Of a stretch of DNA of 64,000 nt, positions 17,019-25,086 are shown piece by piece (positions within the stretch are counted from its first letter, which is position 1; every line of letters starts with the position of its first letter). The position numbers and the translations under genes were made by a program. The stretch lies in contig NZ_JASCXJ010000023.1 in the NCBI RefSeq assembly GCF_030271535.1, positions 1 to 64,000 of the forward strand. Direction: 5' to 3'. Below the pieces are notes generated by a model. The model saw nothing but the letters and a program-made list of their open reading frames with translations. It was not told the DNA's origin and did not search any database. The stretch is from Nocardiopsis sp. ATB16-24 (GTDB lineage: Bacteria > Actinomycetota > Actinomycetes > Streptosporangiales > Streptosporangiaceae).

Positions 17019-18644
17019 ATGACGTGGACGTCGTCCAACGGACTGGTGCTGACCGACCTGGTCTCACCGGACCTGCGTGCCCGATGGGTCGACAGGGGCT
17101 GGTGTCCCGACAGGGACCTGTACGACCTGTTCGGCGAACACGTGCGGGAACACCCCGACCGGGAGGCCGTCATCGACGACCGGGGCGCGCTCGACTACGC
17201 CGGGTTGGACGGGCGGGTGCGCCCGGCCGCCGCCTCGCTGGCCGCGAAGGGCAGGGGAGAGGGCGACGTCATCGGTGTCCTGCTGCCCAACGGGCGTGAG
17301 GCGGTCGTGGCCGACCTGGCCGTCGCGGCCGTCGGCGCGGTCTCGCTGCCCGTCCCCCACGAACGTTCCGCCGCGGACGTGCGCGCGATCCTGGGCCGTG
17401 CGCGTGCCACGGCGCTCATCACCACCCCCGACAGGGCGAGGCAGATCCCACGAACGGAACTGCCCCACCTGAAGCAGGTGTGGGTGTTCGGCCGGCCCCG
17501 TCCCGGGGCCCACAGCCTGGACGGTCCCGATCCCGGAACGGTCGGTGACTGGCGGCCGGCACGGCCCCATCCGGAGTCCCCCGCCCGCATCCTGATCTCC
17601 TCGGGGACCGAGGGCGAACCCTCGATGGTCGCCTACACGCACAACGCCATGGCGGGCGGCCGGGGCAACTACGTGGGGGCGCTGCACGCCGGTCCCGGAC
17701 CGATGCGCGCCCTCCTGTTGGTCTCGCTGGCCTCCTCCTTCGGCTCCCTCGGAGTTCCGGTGACCCTGGCCCGGCACGGCGGCACCCTGGTGGTCCTCTC
17801 CCGCTTCGATCCGGCCGCCGCGCTGAGGGCCGTGGAACGCCACCGGCCCACCCACCTGATCGGCGTGCCCACCATGCTGCGGCGCGTCGCCGCGTTGCCC
17901 GACCATGCCGACACCTCCTCCTTACGCGTGGTGGTGTCCAGCGGGGCGCCGTTGCACCGAGAGGTCCACGACGCCTGCGTCGCGCGTTTCGACCGGCCGG
18001 TGGTCAACGTCTACGGCTCCACCGACGGGGTCAACTGCCACACCGGCCGTGACCCCGGCGCTTGGGAACCGGGGGTGGCCGGCCGCCCCGCCCCCGACGT
18101 GGCGCGGATGAGCATCCGCGACCCCGCGGGCCGTCCCCTGCCCATGGGGGAGACCGGAGAGATCTGGGCGTTGGGCCCGATGACGCCGCTGTGCCACGTC
18201 GCGGCCCCCGACCTGGACGCCGAGCGTCGGGCGCCGGGCGGATGGGTGCGCACCGGGGACCTGGGGCGCCTGGAGCGTGATGGGACGCTCCACGTGGTCG
18301 GCCGTCTGCGCCGGACGGTGATCCGCGGCGGGATCAACATCTGCCCCGTGGAGGTGGAGCGCGAACTGGGCGCCCACCCCCGTCTGGCCGAAGTTCACTG
18401 CGTCGCGGTGCCCGACCCCGACCTGGGCGAACGTGTGTGCGCCTGCGTGGTCCCCGTCCCCGGAACGCAGGCGCCCGATCTGGAGGAACTCGCCGCCTTC
18501 CTGGCTCGGGAGCGCGGCCTGGACACGCACGCACTCCCCGAACACGTCCTGATCCTGCCCGAACTGCCTCTCGGCCCGACGGGGAAGGTGTGCACCGCCA
18601 CCCTGACCCGTATCGCGGCCCAGGCCGTCGGCACACGCCCATGA
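17019..18644 (+). CDS. Acyl-AMP ligase (ANL superfamily), second copy; contains a TTA codon
   Basis: The 541-residue ligase has a modified A3 loop (ILISSGTEGEPSMVAYTH), a conserved YGSTDGVN segment (A5), GWVRTGDLGRLERDG (A7), and the A10 lysine in GPTGKVCTATL (Lys523). It differs strongly from the first copy, so two different acids or two steps are likely. ATG at 17019 follows GGAG, 62 bases after the CoA-transferase stop. Residue 302 is encoded by TTA (17922-17924), a very rare codon in these genomes and the one read by the bldA tRNA in streptomycetes, so expression may be tied to development. Confidence 0.88.
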   Translation: MTWTSSNGLVLTDLVSPDLRARWVDRGWCPDRDLYDLFGEHVREHPDREAVIDDRGALDYAGLDGRVRPAAASLAAKGRGEGDVIGVLLPNGREAVVADLAVAAVGAVSLPVPHERSAADVRAILGRARATALITTPDRARQIPRTELPHLKQVWVFGRPRPGAHSLDGPDPGTVGDWRPARPHPESPARILISSGTEGEPSMVAYTHNAMAGGRGNYVGALHAGPGPMRALLLVSLASSFGSLGVPVTLARHGGTLVVLSRFDPAAALRAVERHRPTHLIGVPTMLRRVAALPDHADTSSLRVVVSSGAPLHREVHDACVARFDRPVVNVYGSTDGVNCHTGRDPGAWEPGVAGRPAPDVARMSIRDPAGRPLPMGETGEIWALGPMTPLCHVAAPDLDAERRAPGGWVRTGDLGRLERDGTLHVVGRLRRTVIRGGINICPVEVERELGAHPRLAEVHCVAVPDPDLGERVCACVVPVPGTQAPDLEELAAFLARERGLDTHALPEHVLILPELPLGPTGKVCTATLTRIAAQAVGTRP

Positions 18645-18669
18645 CCGTTCCACACCAGAGGAGGACCCG

Positions 18670-19491
18670 TTGACCGACACGGCCCAGGCGGCCCCACGCC
18701 CGCGCGCCGGGGCGCGTTACGTCTTCGACAACCACAGCGCGCACGCCCATGACCAGCACCGTTTCCTGGCCGCCGCCTACGACCCGATGACCATCGAACG
18801 CCTGGAACAGACCGGGGTCGGACCGGGATGGCGTTGCCTGGAGGTGGGGGCCGGGGGCGGCAGCGTCGCGCTCTGGCTGGCGCGCAGGGTCGCCCCCACC
18901 GGAAGCGTGCTGGCCACCGACATCAAGCCCGAGCGCATCCCCGACGCCGAGGGGCTGGAGGTACTACGCCACGACATCGTCCGCGACCCGCTGCCCGAGG
19001 CCGCCTTCGACCTGATCCACTCCCGGCTGGTCCTGTTGCACCTGCCCGAACGGACGGCCGTCCTGGAGCGCCTGGTAGGCGCGCTCAAACCGGGAGGGGT
19101 GCTCCAACTCGACGAGTTCGACATCGGGTACGGGCCCGCGCTGCTCATGCCCGACAGCGCCTCCCGGGAACTCTACGAGGAGTTTCAGGAGGCCAAGACC
19201 AGGCTGATGGTCCGCGCCGGGGCCGACCCGGCCTGGGGCGCCAACGCCGCCGAGGCCATGCGTCGCGCGGGCCTGGTCGACATCGACCCCCGGCCCCACG
19301 TGCAGTTGTGGGACGCCGCGTCGCCCGGCGTGCACCTGATCGCCCACCACACCCGTCATCTGCGCGAGGCGTTCCTGCGCGAGGGGATGACCGACGAGAA
19401 GCTCGCCGACGTGCGCGCTCTGCTCACCGACCCCTCCTTCCGGGCCTGCTCCTGCGTGATCTACTCCGTCCAGGGCCGCCGCCCGGGCTGA
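18670..19491 (+). CDS. SAM-dependent methyltransferase (class I), last gene of operon B
   Basis: The 273-residue protein has the class I motif LEVGAGGGSVALWLARR followed by ATDIKPER (acidic residue binding the SAM ribose), VLRHDIVRDPLPEAAFDLIH and LKPGGVLQLDEFDIG. It is a small-molecule methyltransferase by size and lack of other domains. The start is TTG at 18670, chosen because GAGGAGG (18658-18664) lies five bases before it. A strong hairpin (19507-19531) follows, closing the operon. Confidence 0.88.
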   Translation: MTDTAQAAPRPRAGARYVFDNHSAHAHDQHRFLAAAYDPMTIERLEQTGVGPGWRCLEVGAGGGSVALWLARRVAPTGSVLATDIKPERIPDAEGLEVLRHDIVRDPLPEAAFDLIHSRLVLLHLPERTAVLERLVGALKPGGVLQLDEFDIGYGPALLMPDSASRELYEEFQEAKTRLMVRAGADPAWGANAAEAMRRAGLVDIDPRPHVQLWDAASPGVHLIAHHTRHLREAFLREGMTDEKLADVRALLTDPSFRACSCVIYSVQGRRPG

Positions 19492-19506
19492 GGAGCGGCG
19501 GTCGGC

Positions 19507-19531
19507 GGCCCGGTCGGCCGTCGACCGGGCC
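19507..19531 (+). terminator. Terminator closing operon B
   Basis: Ten-bp perfect stem, GGCCCGGTCG (19507-19516) with its complement at 19522-19531, loop GCCGT, 16 bases after the methyltransferase stop. Confidence 0.7.
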
Positions 19532-19711
19532 GGTCCGGACGCCGGGTGGCACGTGGGATCACCTCGCCCACGTGCGCGCTCCGCTCCGGTGGGGCGCGTA
19601 GGATCGCGCCGTGCGGAGGGGCCCGCTCCTGCGGTGGGCCGCGGCGCGTTCGGGGCGGGGCGGGCTCCGTACACGGGTGCCGCCGTGGCGTCGCGTAGTT
19701 CCACGGCTACC

Positions 19712-19726
19712 GGTAAAGCGCTTTCC
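19712..19726. promoter_or_regulatory. LacI-family-type operator (GGTAAAGCGCTTTCC)
   Basis: A palindrome centred on AAAGCGCTTT lies about 100 bases before the RICIN/beta-helix gene. The central CG and A/T-rich arms are typical of LacI/GalR operators. The cognate regulator is not in the window. Confidence 0.55.
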
Positions 19727-19745
19727 GTGTTAGTTTCCAGCTTCT

Positions 19746-19759
19746 TGGGAGCGCTCCCT
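19746..19759. promoter_or_regulatory. CebR/CelR-like operator (TGGGAGCGCTCCCT)
   Basis: This matches 13 of 14 positions of the palindrome TGGGAGCGCTCCCA bound by CebR of Streptomyces and CelR of Thermobifida, regulators that release DNA when cellobiose is present. It lies 52 bases before the start codon at 19812. Confidence 0.75.
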
Positions 19760-19811
19760 GTCCCTCCCCCTCCGGACACCGTCGTCCGGGACTCGCACAT
19801 GAGGAGCAGCA

Positions 19812-21470
19812 GTGCCCATCGACCCCCCGACCTCCCGTTCTCCGAGGTCCTCCTCGCCCCCTTCCTCCAGTCGTCCGTGGGGCCTGTGGCGGTTCCTGTA
19901 CGCCGCCATGGCCGTCCTGCTGTGCACGGGCGGCCTGTCCGCCCTGGCCGCCACGCCGGCACAGGCCGCCGACATCGACACCGGCGCCCATTACGTCCTG
20001 CGCAACCACCACAGCGGCCTGGTCGCCGACGTGCGAAGCGGCTCCACCCAGGACGGGGCCGAACTGATCCAATGGCAGCGCACCGACCGGCCCTGGCAGC
20101 AGTTCCGCTTCGTCCCCGCGGGCGAGGGCTACTATCGCATCGTCAACCGCAACAGCGGCAAGGCCGTCGACGTCTGGGAGCACTCCACCGCCAACGGCGC
20201 CGAGATCCGCCAGTTCACCGATCACGGGTCCGCCAACCAGCAGTGGCGCCCGGTGGACACCGGCGGCGGCGTCCGACTGATCAACCGCAACAGCGGCAAG
20301 GCCCTGGAGGTGTGGGAGTGGAGCACCACCGCGGGCGACCGCCTGTCCCAGTTCGACTCGCTCGGCGGTGCCAACCAGGTCTGGGACCTGGTCCGCGTCG
20401 ACGGGGCGGGCACCTCGCCCGGTGCGTGCGGCGGTGGCGCCTATGACGCCGAGGTCGACCAGAGCGGTTCCACCTGGACCGCGCGCAACGGTGGTCGCAC
20501 CGTCTACAGCGGTGGTGACATGACGGCGGCCGTACGCGCCGCGGTGGACAGCCTCTCGGCGGGGCGCTCCTCCCAGGAGAGCGTGGTGGTGCGCGGCTCG
20601 GGCACCATGCCCGCCAACACCTCGCTGGACCTACCCAGTCACACCCTGCTGGAGGTGTGCGGCACCATCCACGTCAGCGGGTCGGTCGGCACCGACCACG
20701 CGGCCGTACGCATCCGCAACGCCCAGAACGTCTCCGTGCCGCACCTGTCGGTCACCGGATCTCCCTACTTCGGCGTCTTCGTGCGCGGCTCGCAGAACGT
20801 TCACTTCGGACAGATCGACCTGCGCCTGTCCAGGGGGTTGGGCATGCGCATCGACAGCCGGGGCAGCGACGCCGCGCGCACCACGCGCGACATCAGTATC
20901 GACGACGTCTACGTGTCGGGCACCGACAATCATGGGGTGGAGACCTACAGCGTGGACGGAGTGACCATCGGCACCGTCACCGCCCGCGACACCGGCTATT
21001 CAGGTCTGCTGCTCAACAACACCGTCAACGCCTCGATCGGTGTGGTGGACGCCGAGGGCGCGGGGACGGGCACCGGTTACGCGGCCTTCCGCATGGCCAA
21101 CCGCAACGGGCGTATCGGTAGCGGTCACCCCACCAACATCCGGGTCGGTGAGGTTCGTGCCCGCGGTGGCGGCAGAGGGGTCTTCTGTGTCTCCGAGAGC
21201 GGCGGCGCGGTCATCGACCGGGTGGACATCGCCCGGACCGGCAGCAACGCGGTCCTGATCGAGAACTGTCACAACGTCACCCTGGCGGGCGGCACGATCG
21301 CCGGTCCCGGGGACGTGAGGATCGCGGCACGTTCGGAGTTCGCCAACACCTCCGGCGTCACCTTCCGGAACCTGACCCTGGTCGACACCGCCCTCAACGA
21401 GAACCCGTGCGCGATCGGCACGGTGGTCCGCGACGTCACCTTCCGTAACAGTAGGGACAACACCTGCTGA
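19812..21470 (+). CDS. Secreted RICIN-type lectin plus right-handed beta-helix protein (polysaccharide-active)
   Basis: The 552-residue protein has a long twin-part signal region (basic N terminus, hydrophobic core FLYAAMAVLLCTGGLSAL, cleavage near AQA). A RICIN/CBM13-like carbohydrate-binding domain follows (residues about 55-195), with repeated YRIVNRNSGKAVDVWE and VRLINRNSGKALEVWE units. The rest (about 200-552) is a parallel beta-helix with many short hydrophobic-Gly-Asn turns, as in pectate lyase-like enzymes. GTG at 19812 follows GAGGAG. The CebR/CelR box upstream points to induction by plant-cell-wall sugars. The exact activity (lyase, hydrolase or binding only) cannot be assigned. Confidence 0.85.
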   Translation: MPIDPPTSRSPRSSSPPSSSRPWGLWRFLYAAMAVLLCTGGLSALAATPAQAADIDTGAHYVLRNHHSGLVADVRSGSTQDGAELIQWQRTDRPWQQFRFVPAGEGYYRIVNRNSGKAVDVWEHSTANGAEIRQFTDHGSANQQWRPVDTGGGVRLINRNSGKALEVWEWSTTAGDRLSQFDSLGGANQVWDLVRVDGAGTSPGACGGGAYDAEVDQSGSTWTARNGGRTVYSGGDMTAAVRAAVDSLSAGRSSQESVVVRGSGTMPANTSLDLPSHTLLEVCGTIHVSGSVGTDHAAVRIRNAQNVSVPHLSVTGSPYFGVFVRGSQNVHFGQIDLRLSRGLGMRIDSRGSDAARTTRDISIDDVYVSGTDNHGVETYSVDGVTIGTVTARDTGYSGLLLNNTVNASIGVVDAEGAGTGTGYAAFRMANRNGRIGSGHPTNIRVGEVRARGGGRGVFCVSESGGAVIDRVDIARTGSNAVLIENCHNVTLAGGTIAGPGDVRIAARSEFANTSGVTFRNLTLVDTALNENPCAIGTVVRDVTFRNSRDNTC

Positions 21471-21478
21471 CCTTCTGC

Positions 21479-21509
21479 GGTCGGGGGCCGCTCTTGTCGG
21501 TCCCCGACC
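21479..21509 (+). terminator. Terminator after the RICIN/beta-helix gene
   Basis: GGTCGGGG (21479-21486) pairs with CCCCGACC (21502-21509), ten bases after the stop codon. Confidence 0.6.
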
Positions 21510-21776
21510 CTCGCTCCACCCTGTCATCACTCTTTGTCATCATTTGATGACTTCAGGTGCGGTCATGGTGTCCGTGCCCCTTTCCGGGTCAACGCGGAAC
21601 AAGGCGCGCACCAACCGCGAGGCGTTCTGGAAAAACCCCCGTCAACGCTTCCCCATGTCTGGTTAGCGGCCGGCCGAAGTCGTTGGTCCGACCAGGTCAG
21701 GGCGGGTAGGCCAGTGGGCGGACGGTCCTGGGCGCCACCCGCGCCCTTTTCGCACAAAGGACAACGGGAGGACACA

Positions 21777-22544
21777 GTGGCACGTGAGCGCACGCCCGCA
21801 GACCTGATCGGACATCACGTCCTCGACCAAGAGGGCGACAACGTCGGGCGGATCAACCAGGTCTACCTGGACGACCAGACCAACCAGCCGACCTGGGTGT
21901 CGGTGCACACCGGCCTGTTCGGCAGGAACGAGACCCTCGTTCCGCTCCAGGGCTCCCAGCCCGTGGAGGAGGACATCCGGGTGCCCTATGACAAGAACAC
22001 CGTCAAGGAAGCGCCCCGCATCGACGCCGACCGCCACATCTCCCCCGAAGAGGAGCAGATCGTCCGCGAGTACTACGCCCAGCACGGAGGCCCGCCGCTG
22101 GAGGCCACCGGACCGCAGCCCACCGGCAGAGCCGAGGACGAGGCCACCGGGGGGATGGAGACCGACGAGGCGGCGATGACGCGTTCGGAGGAGCGCGTGG
22201 ACATCGGCGTGGAGCGTCGCCAGACGGGCCGGGCCCGCCTGCACAAGTACGTGGAGACCGAGCGGTTCGACGAGTCGGTGCCGCTGCGCCACGACGAACT
22301 CCAGGTCGAACGCCGTCGCATCGAGGACCCCGAGGCGGCCCGCGAGGCGGAGGAGATGGGGGAGAGCGAGGAGGTCTTCACGCTCTACGAGGAGCGGCCG
22401 GTCGTCTCCAAGGAACAGGTCCCCGTCGAGGAGGTGCGCGTGCGCAAGCGCGACGTGACCCGTGAGGAGCACGTCAGCGGCGAACGTCGCCGCGAGCGGG
22501 TGGAACTGGAGGACGAGGAGGGCGAGCCGCCCACGACCCAGTGA
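21777..22544 (+). CDS. PRC-barrel and DUF2382 (YsnF-like) stress protein
   Basis: The 255-residue protein has an N-terminal PRC-barrel (about residues 1-85: LIGHHVLDQEGDNVGRINQV and TWVSVHTGLFG) and a C-terminal, highly charged DUF2382 domain (about 140-250) with ERVDIGVERR, RKYVETERF-like HKYVETERFDESVPL, and EEVRVRKRDV. Proteins with this pair are linked to general stress responses in actinobacteria and firmicutes, but the biochemical role is unknown. GTG at 21777 follows CGGGAGGA; the open frame extends upstream without another credible start. It is probably cytoplasmic. Confidence 0.88.
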   Translation: MARERTPADLIGHHVLDQEGDNVGRINQVYLDDQTNQPTWVSVHTGLFGRNETLVPLQGSQPVEEDIRVPYDKNTVKEAPRIDADRHISPEEEQIVREYYAQHGGPPLEATGPQPTGRAEDEATGGMETDEAAMTRSEERVDIGVERRQTGRARLHKYVETERFDESVPLRHDELQVERRRIEDPEAAREAEEMGESEEVFTLYEERPVVSKEQVPVEEVRVRKRDVTREEHVSGERRRERVELEDEEGEPPTTQ

Positions 22545-22551
22545 GGAACGG

Positions 22552-22584
22552 CCCGCCGGACCGCCTCCGGGCGGACCCGGCGGG
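22552..22584 (+). terminator. Terminator after the PRC-barrel gene
   Basis: CCCGCCGG (22552-22559) and CCGCC (22561-22565) pair with GGCGG and CCGGCGGG ending at 22584; one side carries a small bulge. It starts eight bases after the stop codon. Confidence 0.6.
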
Positions 22585-22733
22585 AGCCGGGCACACCGCC
22601 GCACGTGGCCGGTCCGGGCGCGCACCGGTCGCGTGCGGTCGGGGTGTCCTTTCCGGGTCCGCGCACGCGGCCCAGGACCCTTGACCGGGCTCTCATCGTC
22701 GCTCAACCACACCCGACCCATGGAGGAATCCCG

Positions 22734-24116
22734 ATGACCGACCCCGAGAGCCCCGGCACGGAGGCCAACGAGGAGACGGAGGAGCGCAGCGAGCGACCCC
22801 AGGCCCCACCGCGTGGGCGCGAGGCCGCGTCCGGACGGGGACACACCATCGTGGTGGGCGCGGGCATGGCGGGACTGGCCGCCGCGGACAGGTTGGCCGA
22901 GGAGGGCGAGCGCGTCACCGTGGTGGAGGGCCGTGACCGCCTGGGCGGGCGTATCCACTCGGTGCGCGCGTGGCAGGACACGGCCACCCTGGACCTGGGC
23001 GCCTCCTGGATGCGTGGGGACGAGGGGAACCCCCTGACGAGTCTGGTGGAGGAGGTCGGGCTCCGCACCGCCGTGTTCAACCGCTCCACCGAGACCGCCT
23101 ACGACCCCAAGGGACGACGGTTGCTCTTCGATCGGCACAGCCGCAACATGGAGGACGTCCACCTGCTGAACGAGCACATGTACTGGGACAAGGTCAAGGC
23201 CGACGAACAGGAGTCGATGGAGGAGGGCATCAAGCAGGCCCTCTACGACGCCAACCTGGTACGGGCCAGGGCTCGTGACGCCAACGAGATCGTGCACCGC
23301 CTGGTGGAGTACGACCACGGTGCCGACGCCGAGGAGGTCGCCTTCGCCGCCGTGGGCGCCCTGCACGAGTTCGGCGGTGACGACGTCGTCTTCCCCGACG
23401 GCATGGGCCGACTCACCGACCACCTGGCGCGGGGGCTGGACGTGCGACTGGAACACGTGGTGCGGGCGATCCACCACGACGACGGCGTCCGCGTGCGCGT
23501 GGACACCCCCGAAGGAGAGGAGACGCTGACCGCCGATCGTGTCCTGGTGACCCTGCCCCTGGGTGTGCTCAAGGCCGGCCGGGTCGACTTCGACCCGCCG
23601 CTTCCCGAAGACAAGCGCCACGCGGTGGAGCGGCTGGGAAGCGGCCGTTTGGAGAAGCTCTTCCTGCGCTTCGACGAGGTGTTCTGGGGGGATGCGGAGG
23701 TACTGGTCCACCTGGGCACCGAGCAGGGGGCGTGGTTCCACTGGTACGCGGGACAGCGGGTCCTGGACGCGCCGATCCTGGTGAGCCGCAACGGTGGTCG
23801 CGCCGCGCGGTTCATCGCCGAAAAGGACGAGGAGGAGGCGGTCGAGCACGCCATGGCCTCCCTGCGTGCGATGTTCCGCAAGGCGCCCGATCCCTTGGAC
23901 CATCACCTCACGCACTGGATGGAGGACCCCTTCTCCCAGGGCTCGTTCTCCTACACGGCGGTGGGTTCGGGCGACGGCGACAGGGCGGCGTTGGGCGAGC
24001 CGATGGGGGAGAGGGTGTTCTTCGCGGGAGAGGCCACCGAGACCGAACACGCGGGCACCGTGCACGGAGCCCTGCTCTCCGGCCACCGGGAGGCCGACCG
24101 CATCCTCGCGCTCTGA
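22734..24116 (+). CDS. Flavin-containing amine oxidase (polyamine/monoamine oxidase type)
   Basis: The 460-residue enzyme oxidatively deaminates amines with FAD, giving aldehyde or aminoaldehyde and H2O2. After a 35-residue charged leader comes TIVVGAGMAGLAAADRLAEE, VVEGRDRLGGRIHS and LDLGASWMRGDEGNP; the middle has DRVLVTLPLGVLKAG, and the C-terminal FAD site is VFFAGEATETEHAGTVHGAL. This is the full-length pattern of bacterial polyamine or putrescine oxidases. ATG at 22734 follows GGAGGAAT. It is separated from the PRC-barrel gene by a terminator, so it has its own promoter; the substrate is not fixed. Confidence 0.9.
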   Translation: MTDPESPGTEANEETEERSERPQAPPRGREAASGRGHTIVVGAGMAGLAAADRLAEEGERVTVVEGRDRLGGRIHSVRAWQDTATLDLGASWMRGDEGNPLTSLVEEVGLRTAVFNRSTETAYDPKGRRLLFDRHSRNMEDVHLLNEHMYWDKVKADEQESMEEGIKQALYDANLVRARARDANEIVHRLVEYDHGADAEEVAFAAVGALHEFGGDDVVFPDGMGRLTDHLARGLDVRLEHVVRAIHHDDGVRVRVDTPEGEETLTADRVLVTLPLGVLKAGRVDFDPPLPEDKRHAVERLGSGRLEKLFLRFDEVFWGDAEVLVHLGTEQGAWFHWYAGQRVLDAPILVSRNGGRAARFIAEKDEEEAVEHAMASLRAMFRKAPDPLDHHLTHWMEDPFSQGSFSYTAVGSGDGDRAALGEPMGERVFFAGEATETEHAGTVHGALLSGHREADRILAL

Positions 24117-24169
24117 GCCCGACACACCGGGCGAGGACGGTCAGGACCCCACACGTGCGAAGGAGGCCC

Positions 24170-24964
24170 TCAACGCCCCAGGCGGCGGCGCTCCACGGCG
24201 GCCACGCCGGCGCGGCAGGCGCGCTCGACCTCCCGGTGGTTGCGCAGCCGCTCCAGGAGACGAAAAGGACGGGGGGCGGGGTCGGGGTCCCCTTCGGCGG
24301 TGTCGACCCTCAGGACCTGACCCGACAACGTTCCACCGCGGAACCAGCGCTCCCAGCGCTCGAAGTCGGGACTGGCCTGGTGGCCCATCACCAGCGCCGG
24401 TCCGCCTCGTCCGTCGAGGTCACCGCCGTCGCGCCGCCACAGTTCCACCTCCCGACCGGGCCCCGCGGACCAGTCCTCGGCGGTCACCACGTCCACGCGC
24501 ACGTCCGCGTCCCGTTCACGTACCAGGACGGCGTCCTCGGCGCGGGTACGGGCGGGAAGGTTCCGCACGTCGTCGACCGAGGTCATCCGGACCAGGGCAC
24601 GCGCCATCCACCACCAGTTCTCCCTACGGGCCATCAGGCTGCCCACGCGCAGGCGACTGGGAGGGTGCTTGAGCACCTCCTGCTCCACCAGACCCTCGCC
24701 GAACTCCTCACCCCGAAGATCCAGGCTCACGCTGATCGCGCCGGTGGCGACCACGGTGGGAGAGCCCGGACCGGCGGGGGCGCTCACGCAGAACGCGGCA
24801 CGTGCGGGAAGCGAGTCGATCTCGGGCAGGTGGGCCAGGGGCAGGGCGGCACAGGGTCGGTCCGTGAACAGGGGCACCACCGGGACGGCGGCGGGTCCGT
24901 CCGCGGTCAGCCAGCACAGCTCGCCCGCGTAGGAACCACGCCACGCCGTGACCAGATCTTTCAC
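24170..24964 (-). CDS. Hypothetical protein, possibly flavin split-barrel (pyridoxamine oxidase-like)
   Basis: The 264-residue protein has GELCWLTADGPAAVPVVPLF near its N terminus and FCVSAPAGPGSPTVVATGAI further on, a layout like the strand pattern of pyridoxamine-phosphate-oxidase-like split barrels, but no diagnostic residues could be confirmed. The C-terminal third is rich in Arg and Glu. The GTG start at 24964 is preceded on its strand by AAAGGACG. It is transcribed divergently from cstA across 122 bases, so the two may share regulation, and converges with the amine oxidase gene. Confidence 0.6.
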   Translation of the reverse strand: MKDLVTAWRGSYAGELCWLTADGPAAVPVVPLFTDRPCAALPLAHLPEIDSLPARAAFCVSAPAGPGSPTVVATGAISVSLDLRGEEFGEGLVEQEVLKHPPSRLRVGSLMARRENWWWMARALVRMTSVDDVRNLPARTRAEDAVLVRERDADVRVDVVTAEDWSAGPGREVELWRRDGGDLDGRGGPALVMGHQASPDFERWERWFRGGTLSGQVLRVDTAEGDPDPAPRPFRLLERLRNHREVERACRAGVAAVERRRLGR

Positions 24965-25086
24965 GTTCGTCCTTTTCTGTGATGTGCGCCTCATGCTAAT
25001 TTCTCGGGACTGTACTCGAACGACACATCGCACGGCGATCGAACAGCCACCCCCTCCCCCCGAGGCGTCCACCCCGAAGGAATCCC

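Noticed and set aside
21680-21776. SigB-type promoter (GTTG...GGGTAG) before the PRC-barrel gene
   Set aside because: The spacing (about 18 bases) is longer than the usual consensus and the -35 element is poor, so it was not listed.
21663-24125. 820-codon minus-strand open frame
   Set aside because: Shadow of the PRC-barrel and amine oxidase genes; no start signal and low-complexity translation.
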